From Takakia lepidozioides (Eukaryota; Streptophyta; Takakiopsida; Takakiales; Takakiaceae), in NCBI GenBank assembly GCA_030704615.1, contig CM060734.1, positions 13,518,001-13,582,000 on the forward strand: a stretch of 64,000 nt of DNA, in the 5' to 3' direction. Shown piece by piece: positions 23,601 through 33,930 of this stretch (positions within the stretch are counted from its first letter, which is position 1; each line of letters starts with the position of its first letter). The position numbers and the translations under genes are program-made. The notes under the pieces were generated by a model. That model was given only the letters and a program-made list of their open reading frames with translations. It did no database searches and was not told the origin of the DNA.

Positions 23601-23910
23601 TATCTTTTAGGGTTATGGTATAGGTTTAGGTTTAATAACAGCCATCATTTATGATGGTAGTTTTATTATTCTCTTGGATTTTATAATAGGTAACCATTAT
23701 TTATGTAGATCATCCAGTTTAGATGAAAAAAATAGATGGTAACTCTAGCTTTCTGTATATTAAGTTTCATCATCCAATTAAATAAAATCATCCAAATTTG
23801 GATGAAAAAGGCAGGGATGAAAAACTAAATAACCTCAAAAGGTTAAGGCCAGATGAAATCCAAAGATTTATAGAGGGAGAGGGAGAGAGGGAGAGAGAGG
23901 GAGAGAGGGG
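20695..23910. repeat. Giant inverted repeat, arms of about 1.6 kb, spacer about 30 bp
   Basis: The sequence from about 20695 to 22292 returns inverted at about 22323 to 23910. The outer ends are CT-rich (GA-rich on the right), followed by ATAAATCTTTGG; the inner ends are CTAACCTGGAATCCCACC and its inverse. The arms differ at only a few positions by eye. A 118-residue open frame at 21157-21513 recurs at 23458-23102, but its reading is not conserved in the related tandem units at 34-54 kb, so it is not a supported gene. Each arm is a diverged relative of those tandem units. A transcript across it would fold into a very long hairpin. Confidence 0.9.
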
Positions 23911-23943
23911 GCAACAATGAAAAAAAATGGGTTGGGGGGGGGG

Positions 23944-25170
23944 GAGGTCAGATGGTGGGGTCAACTACAGCATATGTCCAACACCAGATATCCTAAGTTA
24001 ATCAACTCTATATCTTGGAAACAAGACCGCCCACCGACCTGTCAAACAAGCTAAGTCTTGGCAGAAGACAGTAGAAGAGATTCTCAAGGACCTGGACCTA
24101 GAACCGCAAGTCTTCACCCTGCTGGATAAATCTGACTTAGAGGCTATAGTGTCCAACCATGTCTGTTGCCATGAGATTGTCTAATGAAAATGAAGTTAGG
24201 CATAAAACTTCCCGGAACTTGTTTCCAGTCAGTGACATGGGGGAGGACATCTTGGATGACCTCAAGGGTCTACCCACTCTTGGCAGTAGACTAAAATTTA
24301 AACTCAGGGCAGGAAGCCTACCTTTGAACAACAAACAGAAGCAGAGAGAAAATGGAGAGTGCAATTGCCCGTTGTGTGGGCAATCTGAAGACAATATTCA
24401 TTTTCTGATACATTGTCCGGGGTTCTCTCACCAAAGAGACGCTCTCTTCAAATCTATCAAGGGAATTGTGCATGTACCTCTGTTTACTAATTTTGAAAAA
24501 GTCGAGGCTGAGCCAAAAGCGCAGCCCCTTCTGAGGCCTAGTTTTTGGGCATCTCATACACAGCAGATTGATGCTTGTGTGAAGGGATTTGTAGAGGATA
24601 TCTGGAAAACCCGGATTAATTCTATATGTGAAGGTAAGTCTTACTACCAACGTCAGCCCCTGACAGAGGTAGGATCTGTCCCTTTTGTTTCCCAAGAGAG
24701 GGGGCAACAAAGAAAAACAGAGAATGTGGGGGGGGGGGGGGGGAGTACTGAGCAGCAGCAGCTGCTCAGTCACTCCCCCCCCCCCCCCCACCTTCTTTTT
24801 CTTTCTTTGTTGCCCCCTGATGTCTCCCTCTCACTCCCTCTCTCCCTCTCCCTCTCTCTCCTTCTCTTCTGTGCTGCTCTCTTTTCAGCTCCCAACGAGA
24901 TAAATTCAAGGTCAGATGGTGGGTTCAGCTGCAACATATGTCCAACACCAGATATCTTAAGTTAATCGACTCTATATCTTGGAAACAGGACCACCCACCG
25001 ACCTGTCAAACAGGCTAAGTCCTAGTAGAAGACAGTAGAAGAGATTCTCAAGGACCTGGACCTGGAACCGCAAGTCTTCACCCTGCTGGATAAATCTGAC
25101 TTAGAGGCTGTAGTGTCCAACCATGTCTATGGGCAACCTGAAGACATTATTCATTTTCTGATACACTATC
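23944..25170 (+). mobile_element. LINE (non-LTR retrotransposon) 3'-end fragments
   Basis: The segment 24164-24700 encodes LFPVSDMGEDILDDLKGL and then CPLCGQSEDNIHFLIHCPG, the C-x2-C...H-x4-C knuckle typical of the C-terminus of LINE reverse transcriptases. Upstream, 23944-24163 recurs almost unchanged at 24908-25128, and that second copy then jumps into the knuckle region with about 215 bp missing. These are two overlapping, truncated copies of one family. A near-identical fragment lies antisense in a Miro intron at 62653-63218. Confidence 0.75.
24694..24832. repeat. Small hairpin insert with GGGGGCAACAAAG ends
   Basis: The ends GAGGGGGCAACAAAGAAAA and its inverse (TTTCTTTGTTGCCCCC) face each other across a G run, CAGCAGCAGCTGCTC, and a C run. 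Single such ends also appear near 20571 and 23906 at the borders of the giant inverted repeat, so this may be a miniature member of the same foldback family. It interrupts the LINE sequence after VPFVS. Confidence 0.55.
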
Positions 25171-25750
25171 CGTGTCGCGCACCTCACTTCGGTAAACCCC
25201 CCCTCAAGTTATAGATACTCGCTTGATGCGCGAGCCTAACTCCCAACCTGGCCGCCGGGCCAACTTGGAGCTTTGGCTGCTCACCGGGGCATAACGGTCC
25301 CCCTTTGATCTCTCAAAGAACCCTGCAACGATTTGGAACCAGCGGAATTCCTTTTGGTAGTTGGCAGTCCGGAACCGCTCCCCACTCTTTGGTCGCTTTC
25401 CGGCTTGCTCGCTTACTCACTAGTTTTTGGTCACGAACGGGCTTGCACCGTTCTCCATGCCATTTTATGGCGAACCACCACGAACACCCTCGACTCCCGG
25501 TGATGAGTCGCGGTGAGTCTTGATAAGAGGGATCTTGCTTTGGACAATGCATGATTATCCAGGTTTATTATGTTCCCCATGAACAACCCGCGTACATTCA
25601 CTTGTCAATGCCGGATAATATCGATGAAAATTGGGATTGATTGAAGTAGCGGCGACAGTCTTGTGCACCGTAGTGGGGTAGATGGCATTATGGGCCATGC
25701 ACATGACAACTTTTTGTTTTTGCTAATGTGGCGGGATGTGTAGTACATGA
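25171..25750. other. Stretch without a supported gene inside the CACTA element
   Basis: The open frames here resemble nothing I know and are not shared with other regions. It may hold the decayed front of the TNP2-like transposase, whose recognisable part starts abruptly at 25751. Confidence 0.45.
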
Positions 25751-28140
25751 CTAACTGTTTGCTTGGGGCTAAGCACCAAAGGGTACCATGCATGCTTGCA
25801 TTGTGGCGATGATCTTGATGCACATAGCTCCCGCCATCTTCACAAGATGGTGTATCCCAACTACCGCAAATTTCTTCCTATGAGCCATCGATGGAGAAGA
25901 AGAGAGAAACACTTGTTTGATGGCAAAGAGGAAGTACGTCCCCCCCCTATGACACCGTCCGGGCAGTTTTGGGAGGACCGATGGAAGGAGGCCCATGCGG
26001 GCACGGACGGTGAAGTGGACGTGCCCGACATGAAACAACTTTCAATCTTCTACGAGTTGTCATATTGGGCGGTACATATTCCACAAAAACACCATCAATA
26101 TCCCTATGCATGCATGTGATATTGCACATGCGTTGTATTGTCACTTTCACGTAAATTTTTTTGTGTAGGTCTTTGTGGGTGGGGATATATGTAGGACCTG
26201 AAGATTCGCCATCTTCTAGATCCCATGCATATTGAGAAGAATGTATGCTCATCCTTTTTTCGGGTTCTTCATGGCACGCCGACAAAGAAGGGAGTGGCTG
26301 CAAAATGAGATTCTCTCGGTGTTAGAAAGGAGCTTGAGGAGCAGGGTCGCATGCGCCATTTATGGGCCGAACAAAATGGTGTGGACCCAAAGGGTGTTGT
26401 ACGGTGGAAGTATAGGCGCGCACCTTGGCAATGGACAAAGGAGGAATACAATAAAGTGATAGCCACCATAAGTGTTGTCCGAACACCAACTGGTTATGGG
26501 TCATCCCTCCATAAGAAGGTCAGTGAAGAAGACGAGGTCCATGGTTTGAAGTCTCATGACTACCACAATCTATTGCAATACATCTTGCCCATTGCAGTAC
26601 GTGGGACATTGACTCCCGAGGTTCGTGAGACAATCTATAGATTGGGAAGCTTGTTCCGGTGGATTTGCTCCAAAGAGTTGGAAGAAGTAGATTTTTCACG
26701 CATAAAGAAGGAGGCGGCGGAGGTAATGTGTATGTTGGAGATGCACCTTCCTCCCTCCTTCTTTGACATCCAAGTGCACTTGGTAGTGCACTTAGTGGAA
26801 GAGGCTTCGATTGCCGGCCCCGTTCATTCTCGGTGGATGTACTTCCTTGAGCGTTATATGAAGACTTTGAAAGGATTTGTAAGACAAATGGCGCACCCGG
26901 AGGGTAGCATGGCGGAGGGGTATACGTTGCAAGAAGTTATGTTCTATTGCACGGAGTACATGGCAAGGGTGGATGAGGAAGCCCCTCGGATGTGGAAGGA
27001 AGAGGAGGATGCACGAACCAAGGACATTGTTTTGCCCAAAAAATCGAAGAGGGTAAAATTGCCGACCTTGGTGATTGAGCAAGCACATGACTTCATACTG
27101 AAGAACACCCCATCCATACATGAGTGGGAGGCAAGATCTTGTTCAGCAACGAGAGGAGGAGACGCTTGCATGCAGGTGGAACCATCCAAGGCCGGTTACT
27201 AGACGCCCACGACGAGGAGCGGGCCGCCGGAATGTTCCTTCACAAAATTTGCCCATGGAATTGCAGCCTCTAAGTTCATTCCAACAGTGGCTTCAGACTT
27301 TAGTTTATGATGCCGTTGCTCAAAGAGAGGTGGTTTCAGATTTGGTGCAAGACATTGCAAGGGGACCCTCTCAATTCGTGACCTCATACACGGCGGGTTT
27401 GGGTTCACGGTCGTCATTTCCGCATTCGTACTCTTGACATGAAGCGCAAAACAACCTTTGATTTTGGCTTGTGTGCCACATATTGGCAAGACTCCGTGTG
27501 GGGCAAGGGAGATACACGACCTGCTATGAGCAAACTTGAGTACATTGGAGAGCTTGAGAGCATACTCCAACTTCAGTATACAAGGTAACGGCCTCTTCTC
27601 TTCAAGGGAAGGTGGTTCCTGCCACATCTTGTGGGGCCCTCCGTAGCACTAGTGCAAGATGATTGTGGTTTCATGCGCGTCAATGCAGATAGGCTCAACC
27701 CTACTCATCGTCCCTCCGATGAGCCTTTTTCACGGCCTTCAGACATGGAGCAAGTTTTCTTCTCCGATGACAAACAAGAGGGGAAATTGGAAGGTGGTTG
27801 TGCATGCTCAGCCAAGAGGAAGACGTATCTATCATGGTCTCGGATCTCCATGGACGGAGAGACTGGTCATAATGATGCTGAGGATGGAGGTTGGATAGAG
27901 GGGGTAGAAGATGATGATGACGCCCCGGACAATGCATCCTGGACCCTATATGATGAAGCTCGAGAAGATACGGATGTTGGAGAAGGAGACAAAGACACGG
28001 CCATTGACAACGAGGTGGAAGATGATTCGGAGGTGCCTTTTGAGGGCCGGGGCATTTATGACGATGACTCCGATGACCAAGAAGACTTGCAGCTTGATGA
28101 GGATGAAGAGGCTCCGGATGATGATGTTCAAGTTGATTAG
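25751..28140 (+). pseudogene. CACTA TNP2-like transposase remnant
   Basis: Recognisable pieces occur in family order: LGLSTKGYHACLHCGDD with FLPMSHRWRRR (25751-25900; end of the Transposase_21 region), HLLDPMHIEKNVCSSFF-like sequence (26210-26260), and a DUF4218-like block with VHLVEEASIAGPVHSRWMYF, LERYMKTLKGFVRQMAHPEG and EGYTLQEVMFYCTEY (26770-26960). A DUF4216-like block follows (KFDFGLCATYW to LLFKGRWF and GNWKVVVHAQPRGR, 27440-27830), and an Asp/Glu-rich tail (27890-28140). Frames change between blocks (for example near 26300, 27130 and 27640), partly through introns and partly through decay; the N-terminal portion is missing. Confidence 0.8.
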
Positions 28141-28469
28141 ACACAAAATCAAAGCTACATAACAATTCTTGCACCGAACTGGACCTATCCCTTCGATTGA
28201 TTGTACATGTACATGCATATTGGAGTTTATTTCTATTATTCATCAAATATGGCTATGGCTGGTAGTCTTTCAAGAAAGAAGGCAGAGGCAATGAATATGT
28301 TGGAGCAACACATACAGATGTAGTATCAAGAGAATTATCAAAATGAATGTCATCTACAAGAAGGTCCACAACAACAAGCTAAACCATAAAGAAAAACAAA
28401 CACCCTACCCAAGTACTATATGAAAAAAAAAACTAAGAACCCCCAAAGGCCCTAAACCTAAACCTAGAA
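28141..28469. other. Noncoding DNA after the TNP2-like gene
   Basis: I see no gene. This is the untranslated 3' side of the CACTA transposase, before the subterminal repeats begin. Confidence 0.5.
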
Positions 28470-29073
28470 AGCCCTGTCGTCGCTGACTGCGACCCCCACG
28501 CGTCGCCACCTGCAACGCCGTTTTTAGGCGGGGGTCGCAAACGGTGACAGCCAACCGTCGCCATCTGCGACCAGTTTTTTTGAATGGATTTATGAGGCCG
28601 GGGGTCGCACACGACGACGGCCAGCCGTCGCACACTGTGACCCAATTTTTTTTTTGCAAGAATAGGGCAGCCGGGCAGTTTGCGACGCCCGGCCGTCGCA
28701 GGGGCCTTTTGCCCTTCATGGCACCATGCGATGGCCGGGCGTCGCAAGAAAGGGTTGCGATGAAAAAAGGGGTTTTTTTTTTTTTCCGGCGTGCGACGAG
28801 CGGCCGTTGCCCGAAAGGGCTGCCTTCTACCCTTCGCTGGGGGCGACGCTTGGGCATTGCACGGAAGGGCTGCCATTTGCCCTCCATCACTCCGTGCGAC
28901 GGCCAGGCGTCGCCGCTTGGCCCCGGCGCCAGGTGGCGGCCCGTGGGGCTTGGCGGCGACGGCCCGGCGTCGCAAATATGCTCCGCGAGGTTGGCATCGC
29001 ACGCTCAGCGCTGCGCGGGGCGTGGGGGCATGGCTGGCGTCGCAAACCCCCCCCCCCCCCATTTGCTGTAGTG
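28470..29073. repeat. CACTA right end with subterminal repeats
   Basis: The motif TGCGACGGCCGGGCGTCGCA and close variants recur near 28680, 28728, 28793, 28898 and 28956, in both orientations, ending in a C run and GCTGTAGTG at 29073. They mirror those at 17278-17960. Confidence 0.85.
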
Positions 29074-29457
29074 ATGGGCATGCCGCACTAACCGTGCACG
29101 TTGTGTGGGGTGAGGCACAATCCTCACCCGACCATCCTCCCATACTCGGAGCAGGTATATCCCCTCCTACTTTAACCTCTTGGCTCGTTGCAGGATCCGA
29201 TCCCTCTCCTTGGCAGTCACAGTGGCTGTCGTGTCTCCAGTACAGAGGTAGTCCAAAACAGCCGAATCCTCATGTATATCTCTGGTACCACCTGGCTCAT
29301 CACTAGCCTCAGGGTCCTCAGACACTCCGTCTACAATCATCCCTGTTGTAGGTCCAACCTGACCTCCCGATGCCAAGATATACAAAAAGGCAGATGCATG
29401 TCATCCCGACACCATCTCCTCGTCCGACTCACCATGCCACCGAGCTCCAGTGTCATC

Positions 29458-31131
29458 CTACTGGCTCGTGCATTGATTGCGACTCAATCCATCCGCATCC
29501 CGATTGACCAAACCCGGTCGATGCACAACCTGAAAGTCATACTCTTGGAGTATGAGTGCCCACTGTGCAAGCTTCCCCGTAAGCTTGTCTGACTCCATCA
29601 ACCACTTGAGTGGCTGGTGATCCATGACAAGGGTGAAGAGATTGCCGTATAGATAGCACCTGAAGTGTGCCACGGCCCACACTGCAGCTAAGTACTCTCC
29701 CTCATATGAGCTATATTTAGCCTTTGCAGCGTTGTTCGAGCGGCTAGCATAAGCTACTACGAACTCTCTTCCCTCATCATCCACATGTGTGAGCACCGCT
29801 CCAAGCCCCAACATGCTCCAATCCGTATGCATCTGAAAGGGACGCCCCCTGATAGGTCGTCGCAGGATAGGCGCCGAAGTCAACCTCGCCTTGAGCTCTT
29901 GAAAAGCTCATTCCTGCTCATCTTCCCACTGCCACTCCTGGTCCACCTTGGTCAGCTTGGTTAGAGCCTTTGCAATGGCACTAAATCCCTTGACAAACCG
30001 TCTATAATAGTTTGCCAACCCCATGAAAGCTCGAACTCGGCTCACATCCATGGGGCGTGGAATTTGTGCAATGGCCTCTACCTTAGTCTGTTGTACCCCC
30101 AATCCTCCAGGATATATCATGTGACCCAGATACTCAATCTGGTTGTGGAAAAACTTGCACTTCCCCGGATGCAACTTCAATCCGTGCGCTCTCAAGTGCT
30201 CCAATACCACCTGAAGGTGTCTCTCATGCTCCTCCACCGTAGTACTAAAGATGATGATGTCATCTATGTAGCACCGAGCAAAGTCCACCCCTGCTAGAAT
30301 CCTATCCATGACTCTCTGAAACTCTGCAGGAGCGTTCTTAAGCCCAAATGGTAAGAACCGCCACTGATATAGGCAATCCTTGCCGTGCTCATTGATCCCC
30401 CAGAATGACGTCTTCTGCTTGTCCGCCTCCTTAATCGGCAACTGGTGATATCCGGATCGTAAATCCAAAGTGCTAAAGACCTTAGCATGCCCGATGGCAT
30501 CAAAGATCTCCTCTGGTGTTGGCATGGCATACTTATCGGACTTGGTCTTACGATTTACAGGCCGATAATCACCGCACATACGTCTCTCCGTCCAATTGCC
30601 ATAGACATCCTTCTTGGCTGGCATCATTGTGGCTGAAGCATACTCTCCACCAGAGAGCTCCACCAAACCTGCCTCCCAGAGATCTTGAGTCCTCATTTGA
30701 ATCAAAGACCTCTCCATATCACTGTATCTATAGGGTCTCCGAAAGATTGGCGTGTCAGTGGCCAACTCAATATGGATCTCTTGACCCTTCAGTGCTCCCA
30801 AGTCCTTCAAATTGAAGGCAAAGCAATTCCTGTAAGCCCTCAAGAACCGCCGTATACGTTGTTTCTCTCCTCCGGTGACAATGGGTCCAATGTCAGGCTC
30901 CCAATTGTCCTCTGTAAGTGCAACCCTAAGTCCAGTGGGCTTAGAGGTAGAAGACGCGTCCAGTGGTTGCTATGTTGCAACCTCTTGGGCAGTACTCCTT
31001 ACCTGCTTAGTCAATGACAAGGCCTCATCATGCCCCATCATCTCATCTTTGAGGACTTCCTCAACCCGAGAAAAATCCCCAACCGCATCCATCACCGCCA
31101 CCTTGGCTGCCAACTCCCTCTGAACCGTCAT
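29458..31131 (-). pseudogene. Ty3/gypsy pol remnant: reverse transcriptase and RNase H
   Basis: Reading leftwards from an ATG at 31131, a short linker is interrupted by a TAG near 30973. The reverse transcriptase then shows PAKKDVYGNWTERRMCGDYR (finger region), STLDLRSGYHQLPI, FLPFGLKNAPAEFQRVMD and the catalytic CYIDDIIIFS near 30265. After an in-frame TGA at about 29910, RNase H follows with QMHTDWSMLGLGAVL (catalytic D), YSSYEGEYLAAVWA (catalytic E) and VMDHQPLKWL (catalytic D). No integrase, gag or LTR is seen next to it, so this is an internal fragment. It starts about 380 bp right of the CACTA border. Confidence 0.88.
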
Positions 31132-33930
31132 GACTGTTTTAGTCTTACAACTCTAACCTCAATGTCCAAAAAGTACTCCTTGGTACTTACCATGTTAAAA
31201 CAACATAAGAAGGAATGTTTAAAGCATCACTAGATAGCTTTAGGTCTGGAGATGTTACTCCAGCACCATATCAATATGATGCCAAAGTTCAGACTGGTAT
31301 CATGCTAGAAAAACTGACTTATAATCAGGTTAAAAACCCCTAAGTCTTAATAGAACGTATGTATTATATAAAGCTCAGCACACTGCCATATTGTTCAACA
31401 GAAGCAGTTGGTTGCAATCATAAAAAAACAAAAAAGGAATCGTATCGGATGCCCCACTTAAGCAGTATTCAGCATCAATCGTCACCATCGCCAAGTCTTT
31501 TGATCATCTGCAAACTGTTCAAAAATACATATTAAGTGAAGACCCTCACCTGTGCCCGTCCCCAAAACCACCACATCAAGATGGGTGTTAGTGAGGATGC
31601 ACCAGGTGAGTAGCAGGTCTTCACAGTTGCTATGCATGTCCAACGTGCATTCTACTGTGAGCAAATTGATCAAAAGAAGAACAGAGATGCGACACCACTA
31701 AGAACCTTAATCGTTTGTGGAGTGGGACGCTGCGGCGTTCAACATCTGAATCTCAAGAGATCACAATAGAATGCAACAAAATGGGAGACTTGAGGAAAAT
31801 TGCATCTTTACAAAGTGCAACTTAACTTCCCCCATCTCCTTAAGAGCGCCGCTGCTTCATGAATGCGAAAGATTGCAGGCAAACACAGCAGTAGGTCGTT
31901 TGCCAGCACGGGAAATGGAAGTATTTGCCGCCATCGCGCATTAAAAAAACAAAGCGCGCGCAGGCCGTGCTGCTCGAGCACTCAGCCGCCATGATCGCCC
32001 TCCACCAGAGAAAACAAGCACGAGTTACATCCTCGGTGGTAAAGTTCAAGACAATAAATCATCCAATTAGGGAGTGTACCTGGCATAGTTTTCATCCGGT
32101 ATGGATGAAATCCAAAACATATTCCATTAGGGATTAGAAAGAAGGTATTTCCAAACCAGATAGGCTTAGGAAAAAAATTGTTAATCCCAAACAGATAATT
32201 GGAGAGAGGGAGAGAGGGGGCACCCACCATCCAACCCCTGGTATGGCAGTCCCTTATGGAGTGAGTTTGGTATGCACTCACTCCGTAAGGGAGTGCGCAT
32301 AAGACCCATTCTCATAAGGCTCTCCCTCTACAATGTAGTTCTATCCTTGGACTTGAATACCAAATGGATAAAAGGCCTGCATTCTCTCTGCTCTCAGATT
32401 ACGAGCGAACATTGGCACAACATAATTCAAACTTGGCAAGAGTTCAGAAATTATAGGTGTTCTTCAACTAATGGCAGCAGACTACTGCACATCTTCCCAC
32501 CATATCAGCCAACTTTTTGGTTAGAACCAATTTACCCAAAGGTATGAATAAGAACTTGTGTTCTTCAGCCACTGGCAGTAGTCTACTGCCCCTGATTCAA
32601 ACAAGCCATCTTCCAGCAACATAGTAAGATTGGGTACTTTTTTTTGGTGCTACAAAGAGCAAAGCCATAACCAGGAGAAACATGGAAGCACTTGAGCCAA
32701 TGACACGGAAGTCACTCGTATCATAAGGTATCTAAAACTGAGGCATCGGCTACAGGAGACCAGCTAACAAGAGTAATGTGCATTGACCGGATCATGTATA
32801 AGGTGTACAGTACATGTACTCTAGCAGGCTGTCTTACCAGGGCCTAGCTCAAAATATCATCATTCAGAAGTCATTTAGATGCTCTATGTTTATTTCAGGT
32901 ACCATCAAGGATGCCTTACTCTCCATGCCCAATCAACCAACATATTTTTGCTGGAGAGGATCATACCTTATGAGGGATTTGTTGCTCCATATTATTGTAT
33001 GGAGGTATAGGGGCTGATACCCCATGGCTTTGCCAGACCTCTGCAAAAGCCATTAAAGGTGTTAGAACATCAAAGTAAGAAGACTGGAAAATGACAAGTG
33101 AGAGGTAGATAGTGTGTACAGAAACCACTAAGTACACTGGGCAAAAAAACAGAGGGAAGATAAATATGTCTTGTCAAGGCACAGACAAGACAAGTGTTGT
33201 CATTGTCAAATAAAGACAAATCAGCCTCATGACAAGGCACCATCTAACTTCACCTCGCATAGACAATATCTTACTTGATAGAAACTCATGTCATCTTCCT
33301 GAAAGTACATGAAAAGTTAGGCTGGGAGGGTGGGATTTCCAAGACAACCATCACCTTGGATTCAGATGTCATTCATCGTTGAAGGAGTCTTGTTTAAAAA
33401 ATAAATAAAAAATAAAACCAGGACAAACACCACCCTTGGTACATACCATCAGCAGAAACACTTGAGCCTTTAAAAACGAGTTGCAGGTGTTGCAATTCCA
33501 AAAGCCCAGCCTGATAATTTAGTCTATGTTCCATGAATGCATAAAGGTCTGGATCTGGATTTCCATCATCTCTCCAAAACTCAATCAGAGCAGGAGTGCT
33601 ACATTGAGCATAATCAGAACTTTATGGACAACACCAGCTCAGAGGGTATTCCAAAAAGCCCAGTTTGAAAAATTAAACCAGACATTATGTATTTTGAAAA
33701 AGCCAGACCAGCCAGCCACTGCTTGGTATTTTTCCAAGTCAAAACAGTGTGCAAAGGTCTTGCTTTCAAATCACTGGGTATGTCCAAAAGTACTACTCGG
33801 TACTTTTCAAACTTATAATAGCGTAACCAGGCCTGTTTTAAACTCAATGGTTAATTTCAAAGATACTGCTTGGTACACCCTAAAGCAGCCATTATGTAAT
33901 CTGAAAAGCCATCAAGCCAAAACAGCTTAA
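31132..33930. other. Decayed repeat DNA without supported genes
   Basis: Pieces of the 3.7-kb repeat family lie here, mostly inverted: GAAGACCCTCACCTGTGCCCGTCC at 31538 (written in two overlapping parts elsewhere; inverted relative of 35700), a GAGAGGGAGAGAGGGGGC border at 32203, and TATGCACTCACTCCGTAAGG near 32270. A diverged forward relative of unit A occurs near 32780-32980 (GGTACCATCAAGGATGCCTTAC). Several Gypsy/LINE-like open frames are too short to support. Confidence 0.6.

Larger units (their letters stand above)
17278..29073. mobile_element. CACTA (En/Spm-type) transposon, 11.8 kb, with nested insertions
   Basis: The left end CACTACAGGAAAAGG and the inverted right end CACTACAGCAAATGG carry the CACTA signature, both leading to TTTGCGACGCC. 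The 3-bp target copy ATG is at 17275-17277 and 29074-29076. Subterminal repeats rich in GCGACG/CGTCGC lie at both ends. Inside are a minus-strand gene (18222-20460) and a plus-strand TNP2-like transposase remnant (25751-28140). The gap between them (about 20.5-25.2 kb) holds a large inverted repeat and LINE fragments that must have arrived later. Confidence 0.92.

Noticed and set aside
17946-29060. Long G or C runs (17946, 18752, 19902, 20657, 24728, 24776, 29047) as regulatory G-quadruplex elements
   Set aside because: They are single homopolymers of uncertain length, at or near repeat borders, and may partly reflect sequencing or assembly error.
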